Part shown: positions 52,213 through 60,275 of the stretch, in pieces
Position numbering within the stretch: position 1 is the first letter of the stretch
Layout of the letters: each line of letters opens with the position of its first letter
Source of the DNA: Candidatus Micrarchaeum acidiphilum ARMAN-2
Lineage (GTDB): Archaea > Micrarchaeota > Micrarchaeia > Micrarchaeales > Micrarchaeaceae
Assembly (NCBI GenBank): GCA_009387755.1
Contig: GG697240.1
Span: 126,001-190,000, forward strand
Direction of reading: 5' to 3'
DNA: 64,000 nucleotides
The notes under the pieces: generated by a model
The model's database searches: none
What the model saw: only the letters and a program-made list of their open reading frames with translations
Told to the model about the DNA's origin: nothing
Position numbers and translations under genes: made by a program

Positions 52213-53085
52213 CTATAGCTTTTGCTGGGGCCACCAGACCTTGCACTCTTTTCCGAAGAACGCGCAGAACGGGCATTTCCATTTTTCTTCGAACGGCACA
52301 GGCAGAGCCTCGCGCTCGCCGTTCCAGTACTTGAGCGAAAATTCCATGGTCGAGTTGAACTCGCTTTCACTGTATTCGAACTTGTGCAGCTTGACGACCT
52401 TGCCGGTAAACTGGTTTATGTAGCGCAGGTAGAGCGTGTTGCCTATCTTGCCGATGCGCCTGCACTTTTCAAAGAACATGTCAGCCACTGCGTCGACGGT
52501 CATCATGCTCTTGTCCACTTCGATGGCGGCAAGCTGCCTCTGGAATTCGTCGGTTATCTTAAGCTTCTGCGTGTCATAGCTCCTCTTGAAATTCTTTTCG
52601 TTGTACTTGCCCTCGGCAATATCTGAAAGCATCTTCCTGTACACCATGACCTGTATCTTGTGCGTCTTCATCTGCGGCTCGGACGGCACCTTGTCAGTTG
52701 CCCGGGTCTTGTCCTCGAACACGACTACCTCGCCGTTCTTGAGCTCGAGCTCGTCTATCTTCCCGACCATCTTGTAGCCGTTTGCAGAGCCGTATATCGC
52801 GATCTCCCTGCTCTTTTTGTTCTCCTTCAGCGTGTCTATGGCCACGCAGTTCGTGTACAGTATCTTGTACATCACGTCAGAATAAGACTTTGGTTGAAGT
52901 ATCACGGGCACGTTGGACTCCTTCTCGAGGTCCTGGTGCATCGCAAGCCCCTTCTTTATTTCCGCGGTTATCTTGGGGCCTACAATGTAGTTCAGCTCCA
53001 TCTGCTTTTCGCACCAGTACTGGGATGCGATATCCGTAACCCGGATCGAGTTCTTGTGGAGTCTTTGCAACGCGTTCAAAATCAT
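52213..53085 (-). CDS. Exo5-like PD-(D/E)XK single-strand DNA exonuclease with Fe-S cysteines
   Basis: A 290-aa nuclease. RVTDIASQYWCEKQMEL at about 15-31 is the opening signature of the Exo5/Dem1 branch of the Cas4/AddB-like nucleases. GKIDELELKNGEVVVFEDKTRAT holds the D...E-x-K catalytic residues, and HKIQVMVYRKML is the conserved QxxxY-type helix. The C-terminal CPFCAFFGKEC plus the early WCEK cysteine give the four ligands of a [4Fe-4S] cluster. Such enzymes degrade single-stranded DNA in repair. No cas genes or CRISPR repeats are nearby, so Cas4 is unlikely. Confidence 0.78.
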   Translation of the reverse strand: MILNALQRLHKNSIRVTDIASQYWCEKQMELNYIVGPKITAEIKKGLAMHQDLEKESNVPVILQPKSYSDVMYKILYTNCVAIDTLKENKKSREIAIYGSANGYKMVGKIDELELKNGEVVVFEDKTRATDKVPSEPQMKTHKIQVMVYRKMLSDIAEGKYNEKNFKRSYDTQKLKITDEFQRQLAAIEVDKSMMTVDAVADMFFEKCRRIGKIGNTLYLRYINQFTGKVVKLHKFEYSESEFNSTMEFSLKYWNGEREALPVPFEEKWKCPFCAFFGKECKVWWPQQKL

Positions 53086-53255
53086 CAGCCCGCCTACCTT
53101 TCTTCACAGCAAAAGCTCAGCGATTACCTCAATCATCACTGCATATCCTTTTGCAGCTATTTATTAAATATGTTTTTATTCACATTTGCGGCAAGGCGCA
53201 CATGTTCAGGAAAACTTTATAAAGATATAAAAAGATAGATTAGCGGTGCTTTGGA

Positions 53256-53765
53256 TTGGAAGACGATGCGGAGCATAAGTCCGGGACTTTGCCGTACTAC
53301 AAAACCAACAGGATTGCAGGGTCGGAGATAGACGTATTCGGGCCGCTTGCATTCTGGATAACGCTGCTTGTGATAGGGCTCATAATAGAGGTCGTTACAC
53401 CTGTAGTCGGGCCCAAGGGCTTTGTCGCAGACCTTAGGCAGATAGGCTACTACATAATATTCATACCCGGATCCATAGTGCTGCCGCTCATTGTGGCGAT
53501 ATGGATAGGCGACAGGGTTGGGCTGCACGAAAACAGCATCGGGGATTCCGTGAAGGTCGGCATACTCAATTCCGCATATGCCTCGCTGGTATATGGAATA
53601 GCGATATTCATAGTCTACCTGCTCATGTATTATACGGTTCCTGATCTTGCAAAGACCTTTTCGGTTGGCATGTTTATCGAGTTTCTAATAGGCTTGCCGG
53701 TTGCGATACTCTTAATACTCGTGCCGCTGATAGGCGCGCTGTCAAACGCAAGGAGAGGAGCCTAG
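53256..53765 (+). CDS. Hypothetical membrane protein (four helices)
   Basis: A 169-aa protein with TTG start; TTTATAAAGATATAAAAAG about 20-40 bases upstream is the likely promoter. A charged N-terminal 25 residues precede hydrophobic segments near 31-49, 67-87, 105-125 and 135-160. I recognise no family. It stands alone, divergent from the nuclease and convergent with the GTPase. Confidence 0.6.
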   Translation: MEDDAEHKSGTLPYYKTNRIAGSEIDVFGPLAFWITLLVIGLIIEVVTPVVGPKGFVADLRQIGYYIIFIPGSIVLPLIVAIWIGDRVGLHENSIGDSVKVGILNSAYASLVYGIAIFIVYLLMYYTVPDLAKTFSVGMFIEFLIGLPVAILLILVPLIGALSNARRGA

Positions 53766-53774
53766 CTGCCTGCA

Positions 53775-54944
53775 TCACTTCGCCGCGCTTACGATCTTTA
53801 TTATGTCGCCGTCCTTGAGCACGTAGGATTTCGAAAGCCTCATTTTTGTTACTGCGTCGACCGCATAAAGCATGTTTTTGCCGATGTCTGTGTGTATTGA
53901 GTTTGCCAGGTCCAGCGCGGTAGAGCCCTGCTTCATCAGCACCGCGTCAGGCAGTACGTTGCCGTAGTGGTCAGTGAACTTGTTCTCGTCCTCTACCGGA
54001 TATACCACTATGTTTTTGTCGATGTCGAATACTATCTTGTTTATGGCGTACTGCACGTTGTCGCCCATGCTCCCTATAAACTTCTTCATGTATTCGAGCG
54101 CCCTGCGCTGCTCCTCGGTTATGTCCTTCGCGGTAATGTTGAACGTCTTGTCGCCCTGAAAATAGTCTATTATGCCCTTCTGCGCGGCCTTGCGCAGCGC
54201 CAGCTCTATGGCCGCAGAGCACGGCACCACCTCGTCCTTGGACTTCTCCCTTAGCGACTTTATCGCGGCGGAGGGGTCGCCGATGTCAGCCTTGTTTGCT
54301 ATTACCATCACAGGCTTGGTTGCATCGAGCAGCGCAGTGGAGAACGCCCACACCCCGTACTCGTCCCAGTTTATCCGATTAGTAGACAGCGAGCATTTCG
54401 ACGCAATGTCCTCGACGGTATCTCTGTCTATCTTCAGGCTGGAGAATATTGATGCAAGGGCTGCTGCGCCGTCGTCGACCTTTGACAGTTTGTCCATGTG
54501 GCTGCCCAGGATCCCTGCTATCCATTCCGCAAGCTCGTTTTTTACCATTACTATGTCTTCGTAGGGATCGCAGTTTGTGCAGGGATTGCCGGAGGGATCC
54601 GTAGTTCCGCTTATGTCGACGACAAGCATCAGCGCATCGGCTGCGGCCATGTCGTTGAGAAACTGGTTGCCCATGCCCTTGCCCTCGTGCGCGTCTTCGA
54701 CCAGACCGGCTACATCGACCATATTCACGGGTATCATGCGCATGCCGTTGTGGCAAAGGGAGTTTCTTGGCTTGCACTTTGTGCCTATTTTTTTCTCAGC
54801 GCATTCCTTTATGGCGTACGCTACGCCCATATTCGGCTTTATGGTCGTGAACGGGTAGTTAGCAATCTGGACTTCGTGCATCGTGAGCGCTGAAAAAAGC
54901 GTGCTCTTGCCCTTGTTTGGCGCCCCCACTATTCCTATCATCAT
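53775..54944 (-). CDS. YchF/OBG-family GTP/ATPase
   Basis: A 389-aa protein from the ATG at 54944. GAPNKGKST at residues 7-15 is the P-loop, YPFTTIKPNMG the switch, VDVAGLVEDAHEGKGMGNQFL the G3 region, and VIANKAD the G4 motif; a C-terminal TGS domain ends in YVLKDGDIIKIVSA. This archaeal/eukaryotic YchF type carries a cysteine-rich insertion after the switch (CKPRNSLC). It binds ribosomes and hydrolyses ATP or GTP; the role is in translation control. It follows the permease gene by 8 bases. Confidence 0.93.
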   Translation of the reverse strand: MMIGIVGAPNKGKSTLFSALTMHEVQIANYPFTTIKPNMGVAYAIKECAEKKIGTKCKPRNSLCHNGMRMIPVNMVDVAGLVEDAHEGKGMGNQFLNDMAAADALMLVVDISGTTDPSGNPCTNCDPYEDIVMVKNELAEWIAGILGSHMDKLSKVDDGAAALASIFSSLKIDRDTVEDIASKCSLSTNRINWDEYGVWAFSTALLDATKPVMVIANKADIGDPSAAIKSLREKSKDEVVPCSAAIELALRKAAQKGIIDYFQGDKTFNITAKDITEEQRRALEYMKKFIGSMGDNVQYAINKIVFDIDKNIVVYPVEDENKFTDHYGNVLPDAVLMKQGSTALDLANSIHTDIGKNMLYAVDAVTKMRLSKSYVLKDGDIIKIVSAAK

Positions 54945-54952
54945 TTTTATCC

Positions 54953-56272
54953 CTATTTGAAAAGCTTTATCCTTGCCGGCTTCTTTCCCTTTACCTCGAG
55001 TATGAAGTAATATGCCATTATCAAAATAAATATTATCATTGCGCCTATGAGCAGGGACTGCCGCGGCATTCCTATCAGCAGGGCTATCAGGCCCACTATG
55101 GTAACTGCTTCTAGGTATGGATACCATGGGCTTAAGAAGCTTGGATTTGCCCTGGCCCTGCGATAGTGTATTACAGCAAAACTCGTAATTATGTATGAGA
55201 ATATAAGGCCAAAGTTGCTTATTGACGCTATGACATAGATGTTGCCGGAGAACAGCATTACCGCGGATATTGCGGCGGTGATTATGACTCCGTTTACTGC
55301 CACATCGGATTTCTTGTTGTACTTCCTGAATTCCTTTGGCAGCAGCCTGTCCACGCTTATCTGGTATATCGACCTTGAAGACGTGAGTATCATCGCGAGC
55401 GCGGCCGAAGTCGTGGCCAGCATCGCGCCTATGTCAACTATTGTCGACACCCATCCGGGCGCATGCGCATATCCCAGCGCAAATGACAGCGGGTCTGCAC
55501 TTATCCTGTATGCGGCAGCAGGCGCAAGCATCATCAATGCGACGTCAACCAACGAGTACAGTATTATGCTTATTATGACCGAGTAGACTATCGCTCTTGC
55601 AGCGCCTCTTGCGCCGTCCTTGACCCTGCTTGTGAAAGTCGATATGGACTGGAAGCCGGTGTATGCGAAGAATATCACAACGCTTGCGCCGAATATGCCA
55701 GCAAGGTCGGAGGGCGGAGACGAGAAATTGCCCAGAACTTTGGCGTGCGAAGTAGATAGAGCAAAAACCGCGGCAAACAGTATGAAGAAAAACAGTATGC
55801 TTATTTTTATTATCACTATGACGAAGTCGGCCTTCGCAGCCTTTTTTATGCCTATTATGTTGACGATTGAGAGCACGAGTATGAGCACAAGAGCAAGCGG
55901 CACCTGGTATGCGGTGCTCAGGCCTAGGAACGTAGCTAAATATGAACCGAAGCCGAGAGACACCGCCGAGACTGCAGTGGCAAAGCTGGTGTAGAGCAAA
56001 AGCCCGGTTATGAAGCCGAGCTGGCTGCCGAACGCCTCGTATGCATACGAATATGCTGCGCCCTTTGCATGGGGGAATATGGACCCCATCTCGCCCATCT
56101 GCAGGGCCATGAAAAGGGCTATTATTCCGACTATTACAAATGCCAGCAGTGAAAACGAGCCTGCGAGCGCGATGGCAGTGCCGCTGAGCACGAATATCCC
56201 GGCGCCTATTATTGCGCCTAGGGCGACGGACGTTGCCACAGGTATGCTTAATATATTTTTTTTGTCCATCAT
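54953..56272 (-). CDS. APC-superfamily amino-acid permease (second copy)
   Basis: A 439-aa protein with about 12 helices. SVALGAIIGAGIFVLSGTAIALAG is the first helix with its unwound segment, and GASVVIFFAYTGFQSISTF the sixth. It resembles the permease at 19724-21091 in layout but is clearly diverged, so it is likely to differ in substrate. Its start is close to an ATTATAAATTAGG box, suggesting a short leader. The GTPase follows on the same transcript. Confidence 0.9.
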   Translation of the reverse strand: MMDKKNILSIPVATSVALGAIIGAGIFVLSGTAIALAGSFSLLAFVIVGIIALFMALQMGEMGSIFPHAKGAAYSYAYEAFGSQLGFITGLLLYTSFATAVSAVSLGFGSYLATFLGLSTAYQVPLALVLILVLSIVNIIGIKKAAKADFVIVIIKISILFFFILFAAVFALSTSHAKVLGNFSSPPSDLAGIFGASVVIFFAYTGFQSISTFTSRVKDGARGAARAIVYSVIISIILYSLVDVALMMLAPAAAYRISADPLSFALGYAHAPGWVSTIVDIGAMLATTSAALAMILTSSRSIYQISVDRLLPKEFRKYNKKSDVAVNGVIITAAISAVMLFSGNIYVIASISNFGLIFSYIITSFAVIHYRRARANPSFLSPWYPYLEAVTIVGLIALLIGMPRQSLLIGAMIIFILIMAYYFILEVKGKKPARIKLFK

Positions 56273-56328
56273 TATAAATTAGGCGTGCATTATAAAAAGT
56301 ATAGCTGCACAATTTGTAGCTGCATCAT

Positions 56329-56414
56329 GCAGGGGTTGCAGAGCCTGGCCAAATGCGCGAGGTTCAGGGCCTCGTCCCGTAGAGGGTTCGTGAGTTCAAA
56401 TCTCACCCCCTGCA
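56329..56414 (+). tRNA. tRNA-Leu(CAG)
   Basis: An 86-base type II tRNA: GCAGGGG/CCCCTGC acceptor, CGAGG/CCTCG anticodon stem with loop TTCAGGG (anticodon CAG), long variable arm TCCCGTAGAGGGTTC identical to that of tRNA-Leu(TAG), GTGAG/CTCAC T stem. A TTATAAAAAGTATA box is 30-40 bases upstream. No intron. Confidence 0.94.
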
Positions 56415-56484
56415 CTGCCTCAATTATTTGGAGACTTTTTCACTTAAGTTAGAGTACAATCGCATAGAATTATAAAAAGTCTTA

Positions 56485-56503
56485 AATAAACATATTGTTT
56501 ATT
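56485..56503. promoter_or_regulatory. Palindromic operator candidate before the AbiE pair
   Basis: AATAAACATATTGTTTATT is a perfect 8-3-8 inverted repeat 8 bases before the antitoxin ATG and downstream of a TATAAAAA box (about 56471). AbiEi antitoxins repress their own promoters by binding inverted repeats, so this is a likely autoregulation site. Confidence 0.6.
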
Positions 56504-56511
56504 ATCTATAT

Positions 56512-57117
56512 ATGGATAGTTTAATAGAAAGGGTTAGGCGCGCAGTCGAAAACTCTCCAAACGGAATTGCCATGTTAGAAACTCTTGAAAGCCTGCAGCT
56601 CTGCGACAAATTTACCCTGAAAACAACGCTGAGCAGATTGGACAAGTCTGGCAGGATCATTCGGCTGAAGCGCGGTGTATACTCATCGAATCCGATAAAG
56701 GATGCTTTTGTAGCCGCACAAAGCACCTACGGCGGATATATAGGCTTTTCAAGTGCGCTATATGTGCACAAGCTGATTGCTGAACTTCCATTCCTTGTAA
56801 CCGTCGTCACAACGCATTTGTCGACCTTGAAGACTATTGGAGCGTATCAATTTAGAGCCGTTGCGATGAAAGAAAAGGCTATCGGATTTCAGAATGTCGG
56901 CGATCTGACAGTTTCTACCAGAGCGAAGACTCTGTTTGATTGCCTTTATCTAGAAAGGTATTCCATAGAGAGAGATAAGCTTATTGAGGTGTATAGATCA
57001 GCAAAATTAAGCCCCGGGGAATTAAGTGAATTCGATTTGTATGTGAAACGCTTTGTTTCAAAAAGAAGACGCGCCAAGTTTGACATGATAAAGGCAGATA
57101 TAACAGGTAGCGGTTGA
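56512..57117 (+). CDS. AbiEi-like antitoxin / transcriptional regulator
   Basis: A 201-aa protein. Residues 14-65 are a winged helix (SPNGIAMLETLESLQLCDKF, TLSRLDKSGRIIRLKRGVYSS), followed by the AbiEi-type domain with YGGYIGFSSALYVHKL and TRAKTLFDCLYLERYS. In type IV AbiE systems this protein represses the operon and counters the toxin without direct contact. It overlaps the toxin frame at the stop. It lies 97 bases after tRNA-Leu(CAG), a common place for foreign DNA. Confidence 0.78.
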   Translation: MDSLIERVRRAVENSPNGIAMLETLESLQLCDKFTLKTTLSRLDKSGRIIRLKRGVYSSNPIKDAFVAAQSTYGGYIGFSSALYVHKLIAELPFLVTVVTTHLSTLKTIGAYQFRAVAMKEKAIGFQNVGDLTVSTRAKTLFDCLYLERYSIERDKLIEVYRSAKLSPGELSEFDLYVKRFVSKRRRAKFDMIKADITGSG

Positions 57118-57122
57118 ATTTT

Positions 57123-57914
57123 ATGGAGCTTGATTTAGAGGTTTGCAGGGCGATTGCCATACGCTATGGGCTTCCACTCGAATTTGTATTCAAAGAGTTC
57201 CACCTAATGGATGTTATATCCCAAATAGCCACAATTACGATTCAAAAGCACAGCCTATTGGTGTTAAAGGGAGGCACTGCACTCAATAAGGCGTATCTGC
57301 AAAGGATGCAGAGGTTTTCTGAAGACGGTGACTTCGATCTTGTAACAAAGAACTCTGGCCAAGAACTTTACAGATTTAGCAAAAAACTTGCAAGTGAAAT
57401 AAATGGCTATGAGATTTCTGAGTTGCGCAGTGTGCAGTCCACAATGCAGTTTTACTGTATGTATATGACTCCGTTTGGCGGAAAAGATCATATCAGGATT
57501 GATATATCTTCAAAAAAGCTCCTGATCGCCAAGCCGCTGGTAAATGGGACGATAATTTCAGAGTTTACGCGCTCGTCTGTAAGTGGTATACCAATCTATT
57601 CCATAGAGGACTTGACCGCACGCAAGATGCATGCGCTCGCAAGCAGATCCGAAGGCAAGGACCTATATGATGTTCACATGGCACTGCCGATGTGCTCCAA
57701 TAAAGTACTAAAGAACGCAACAAAATTGATGCTTGAATCAGAGGGTGAAAAGGAAACGGTTGATTCATTCATGCAAAATTTAATAGTGCGCCTGAAGAGG
57801 AGTGATGCAAAGAAAATGCGCAATCTTACGAATCCATTCATACCAGCTGCAAGGAGGCCAAAAAGCTGGGAGGAGTTGAAGAACGACCTATTAGCAAGGT
57901 TAGAAGGCTTCTAA
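57123..57914 (+). CDS. AbiEii-family nucleotidyltransferase toxin
   Basis: A 263-aa protein from the ATG at 57123 (TTG 57114 overlaps the upstream stop). LVLKGGTALNKAYLQRMQRFSEDGDFDLV at about 46-74 is the DUF1814/AbiEii motif with G-G-T and D-x-D; DHIRIDISSKK gives the next acidic strand and YSIEDLTARKMHALASRSEGKDLYDV the conserved C-terminal block. Related toxins block translation by adding nucleotides to tRNA. A hairpin at 57956-57986 follows. Confidence 0.82.
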   Translation: MELDLEVCRAIAIRYGLPLEFVFKEFHLMDVISQIATITIQKHSLLVLKGGTALNKAYLQRMQRFSEDGDFDLVTKNSGQELYRFSKKLASEINGYEISELRSVQSTMQFYCMYMTPFGGKDHIRIDISSKKLLIAKPLVNGTIISEFTRSSVSGIPIYSIEDLTARKMHALASRSEGKDLYDVHMALPMCSNKVLKNATKLMLESEGEKETVDSFMQNLIVRLKRSDAKKMRNLTNPFIPAARRPKSWEELKNDLLARLEGF

Positions 57915-57955
57915 AAATGACTTTAATGGCAGGTTCGAGATTATAAATTTATCTC

Positions 57956-57986
57956 GCATGCCCATTGAATTCTTTCAACGGCATGC
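57956..57986. terminator. Hairpin after the AbiE operon
   Basis: GCATGCC-CA-TTGAA-TTCT-TTCAA-C-GGCATGC forms a 12-bp interrupted stem 42 bases after the toxin stop, preceded by a second palindrome CGAGAT/ATCTCG at 57936-57956. No long T run follows, so the terminator role is uncertain. Confidence 0.4.
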
Positions 57987-58034
57987 GGCCGTGCGCTGCG
58001 GCAAATTTATAAGCGTTTGCACGCATTTATAAGC

Positions 58035-58301
58035 GTGGCTGGGCTTTGCAAAAAGCAGAAAGGTGCAAAAGGCTCTTCTGAGCTGGTAATCCTTTTGCGG
58101 GCTGAAGGCAAGGAGACCCTGGAAATACCGATAAGAGGCTATGAGTTCACTGGTTCTGTAATAGGTGAGATGGAAAGAGGCTACGCGCAATCTCACGGAA
58201 TAGAAGTCGAGGACGTGGAAACAATGATAGGGGAAAGGGATTTCGTAGAGAAGCTAGCCTCAGAGCAAGACGATTCGGGAAGGCGCGTTGAAATAGACTA
58301 G
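58035..58301 (+). CDS. Small hypothetical protein
   Basis: An 88-aa protein from the GTG at 58035, placed about 25-30 bases after an AAATTTATAAGCG box and therefore probably leaderless; an upstream ATG at 58017 lies within a repeat of that box. The N-terminus is basic (KKQKGAKGSS), then ELVILLRAEGKETLEIPIRGYEF suggests a beta hairpin and the rest is acidic helix. No family recognised. Confidence 0.5.
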   Translation: MAGLCKKQKGAKGSSELVILLRAEGKETLEIPIRGYEFTGSVIGEMERGYAQSHGIEVEDVETMIGERDFVEKLASEQDDSGRRVEID

Positions 58302-58315
58302 CCAGGGCACTTATG

Positions 58316-58390
58316 CGGGCTCGGTGGGATTTGGACCCACGACTTAGAGGTTAAAAGCCTCCCACTCTGGCCAAACTGAGTTACGAGCCC
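58316..58390 (-). tRNA. tRNA-Lys(TTT)
   Basis: A 75-base tRNA: GGGCTCG/CGAGCCC acceptor, ACTC/GAGT D stem, GGAGG/CCTCT anticodon stem with loop CTTTTAA (anticodon TTT), GTGGG/CCCAC T stem with TCCAAAT loop, discriminator G. No intron, no encoded CCA. Confidence 0.94.
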
Positions 58391-58405
58391 ATGCTGAAAT
58401 CTTGA

Positions 58406-59239
58406 TTATACGGTGCTGCTTACGGCCCTTTCGACGTTCTTTATGTAGGGCTGGTTGCATACGCTTGCAGGCGTGTTATTTGTTATTCCGCATATCTGGG
58501 CGGTGAATATGTTAGCGCTGCCTATTTCCTCCTGCGCGGTGCTGGTGCTTGGATCTGAAAGCTTGGCTATTATCTGCTGCCATGTGTTTCCGTCAAGCAG
58601 CTGCGGGTCGACTTCTGCGCCGTCCTGCACTGATATGTTGCCGAAGTCTATGAAAGGTATGCCTCCGCGCTCCTGTGAAGGCAGCTTTGAAAAGTATTCA
58701 TCATATGCGGAGAACGTCAGGTTCTGTATCCTGTTAGGTGTCTGCAGCGCGTGATAGGTGTTTGTCTCGGTCTCGACAGGCTCGAAGGTTATTATGCTGC
58801 TGCTGTAGCTGGAGTTGAAAAACGTGAATGTTGGGGTGCTGGGGTATACGTCAGTCGCGCTTGAGGTCATGTAGTGCAGCAATGAAAAGTTGCCGAAACG
58901 CATCAGAGCGATTATCAGACCCCACCTTGTCGCAGCGCAGTAGGGGCAGAAGTCTGCGCCTACATATATGACTGCCGGCTTTCCGCCTATGAGCAGTACC
59001 TTTGTGTTGCCCGTAGCTATCGGGTAGCCGGACGCTGCGCCTATCCCTATCATGTTTGCCAAAGTGCTGTTATGCGCTATGGACTGGAGCGCAGCGATTG
59101 TGCCGGGGCTTACTGCCTGATTGTCGAAACTTATTAGGTTCTTGGCCTGCGGTGAAACCGTATTAGTGTATACGAGCGCTCCGACTATTATCAGTATTAT
59201 GACTATTGCTGCCAGATAGGTGGTCCTCCTCTTCTCCAT
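58406..59239 (-). CDS. DUF929-type membrane-anchored thioredoxin-like protein
   Basis: A 277-aa protein. Residues 8-25 are a signal anchor; the external domain starts with a helical region and then [24 protein letters not shown], placing a C98-P-Y-C101 redox pair on a thioredoxin-like strand-helix. PFIDFGN further on resembles the cis-proline region of the fold. The C-terminus has two more cysteines (ICGI, VCNQ). Archaeal DUF929 proteins share this layout. It probably handles disulfides outside the cell, useful for cysteine-bearing surface proteins. Confidence 0.78.
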   Translation of the reverse strand: MEKRRTTYLAAIVIILIIVGALVYTNTVSPQAKNLISFDNQAVSPGTIAALQSIAHNSTLANMIGIGAASGYPIATGNTKVLLIGGKPAVIYVGADFCPYCAATRWGLIIALMRFGNFSLLHYMTSSATDVYPSTPTFTFFNSSYSSSIITFEPVETETNTYHALQTPNRIQNLTFSAYDEYFSKLPSQERGGIPFIDFGNISVQDGAEVDPQLLDGNTWQQIIAKLSDPSTSTAQEEIGSANIFTAQICGITNNTPASVCNQPYIKNVERAVSSTV

Positions 59240-59311
59240 ATGCTCACTTCTTAGTATTGATTCTTGAACTTATTTATATTTTTTGATGCTTTTACTGCTA
59301 TTTGGGAGAGG

Positions 59312-59758
59312 ATGAACAGGGTATACGAATTCATGTCAGGAGACCACAGGCGGCTCGACGCGCTGCTTGCAGAGGCAAGGGCTCTTTGCGGCTCTGGCAA
59401 TGCACAGGACGCGGCTTCCAAGTTTGAAGCCTTTAGGCAAGGGCTGCTAAGGCACATTGGCTGGGAGGAGTATATACTGTTTGGAATGGTTTACGAAGAG
59501 CTCAAAGACAGGGACGTGCTCATAATAGACGAACTAAAGCTGCAACACGCAAGGATACGCGAGGACCTTGAAGCCATAGGTGCAGCACCATGCAACAAGG
59601 CTTCAGAGACATTGATGAACGATCTTGCCGCCGTGCTTGATGCGCACGACAGGATGGAAGAGGAAGGATTTTACCCGTGGCTGGACGAAAGCCTGGACGA
59701 ATCCAAGATAGACGCAGCTATGGCTGCAATTAAAAAATCTATTGAGCCGAGGCCTTAG
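59312..59758 (+). CDS. Hemerythrin HHE-domain protein
   Basis: A 148-aa four-helix protein from the ATG at 59312, which has GGGAGAGG directly upstream. Histidine and acidic ligands of a di-iron site are in place: GDHRRLD, LRHIGWEEYILF, LQHARIREDL and DAHDRMEEEGFYPW. Such proteins bind oxygen or nitric oxide or handle iron. Its TAG stop lies inside the 3' acceptor strand of tRNA-His on the other strand, an eight-base overlap of convergent genes. Confidence 0.85.
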   Translation: MNRVYEFMSGDHRRLDALLAEARALCGSGNAQDAASKFEAFRQGLLRHIGWEEYILFGMVYEELKDRDVLIIDELKLQHARIREDLEAIGAAPCNKASETLMNDLAAVLDAHDRMEEEGFYPWLDESLDESKIDAAMAAIKKSIEPRP

Positions 59759-59838
59759 CCGGGATTTTCGCCGTATGGAATCGAACCCGGACTTGAGGAT
59801 CCACAGTCCTCCGTGCAAACCGCTACACCACTAAGGCC
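59751..59838 (-). tRNA. tRNA-His(GTG) with a 15-nt intron in the T loop
   Basis: The gene has the extra 5' G(-1) opposite C73, GCCTTAG/CTAAGGC acceptor, GTGT/GCAC D stem, GAGGA/TCCTC anticodon stem with loop CTGTGGA (anticodon GTG), and CCGGG/CCCGG T stem. Fifteen bases (59765-59779) interrupt the T loop in a bulge-helix-bulge: TTCG/CGAA central helix, bulges ATT and AAT, inner CC/GG closing ATAC. Cutting after the second base of each bulge gives TTCGATT, with the intron at 59/60, the same place as in tRNA-Ala. Confidence 0.9.
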
Positions 59839-59945
59839 CAGAATTGGCAATTTAGTATTATTCATAACGCACTATTTATATATTTTGATTCGATTTCTGC
59901 AAAATGGATTTTGGGCAGGTTTGGCTTCGGCGATGCACGGTTTTG

Positions 59946-60266
59946 CTATCCGCTGCGGATAAGCGATGCGCCGTAGACTCTTGGGCGCGACAAGGTCTCG
60001 ATGTTCATGTAGTTTCCCGTGAATACTACGGAAACGCCATCGGCAATTCCTGCTGCCTTCGCGCTTTCCTTCCATGCGGCCAAGGCAGAAGCGTTTTCGG
60101 GGGCATGTTGTGCCATATAACCGAAGGCTTCGACCTTCACCATATTCTGATACATTTGCAGCTGCGAAGACAGTCCATCCGCCATCGAAATGTCCATGGC
60201 GGCGTAGTGCATTAGCAGCATGCATGAGATTGACGTCACAGCTATAAGAAGCCCGTAGAAAGGCAT
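59946..60266 (-). CDS. Small membrane-anchored protein of the pilus operon
   Basis: A 106-aa protein with one N-terminal hydrophobic segment (LLIAVTSISCMLLMHYAAMD) and an external domain. It lacks a clear class III cleavage motif but its size, orientation and position at the end of the pilin gene series suggest a minor pilin or pilus assembly accessory. It starts 9 bases after the preceding gene. Confidence 0.6.
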   Translation of the reverse strand: MPFYGLLIAVTSISCMLLMHYAAMDISMADGLSSQLQMYQNMVKVEAFGYMAQHAPENASALAAWKESAKAAGIADGVSVVFTGNYMNIETLSRPRVYGASLIRSG

Positions 60267-60275
60267 TGAAACACC

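Noticed and set aside
52213-53085. Cas4 and a CRISPR-Cas locus
   Set aside because: The nuclease resembles Cas4, but no repeat-spacer array or other cas gene is present and the N-terminal signature is Exo5-like.
57930-57990. Right att site of a second element at tRNA-Leu(CAG)
   Set aside because: GGTTCGAGATT near 57932 resembles a T loop, but it does not match the tRNA-Leu(CAG) 3' end and is better explained by a local palindrome.
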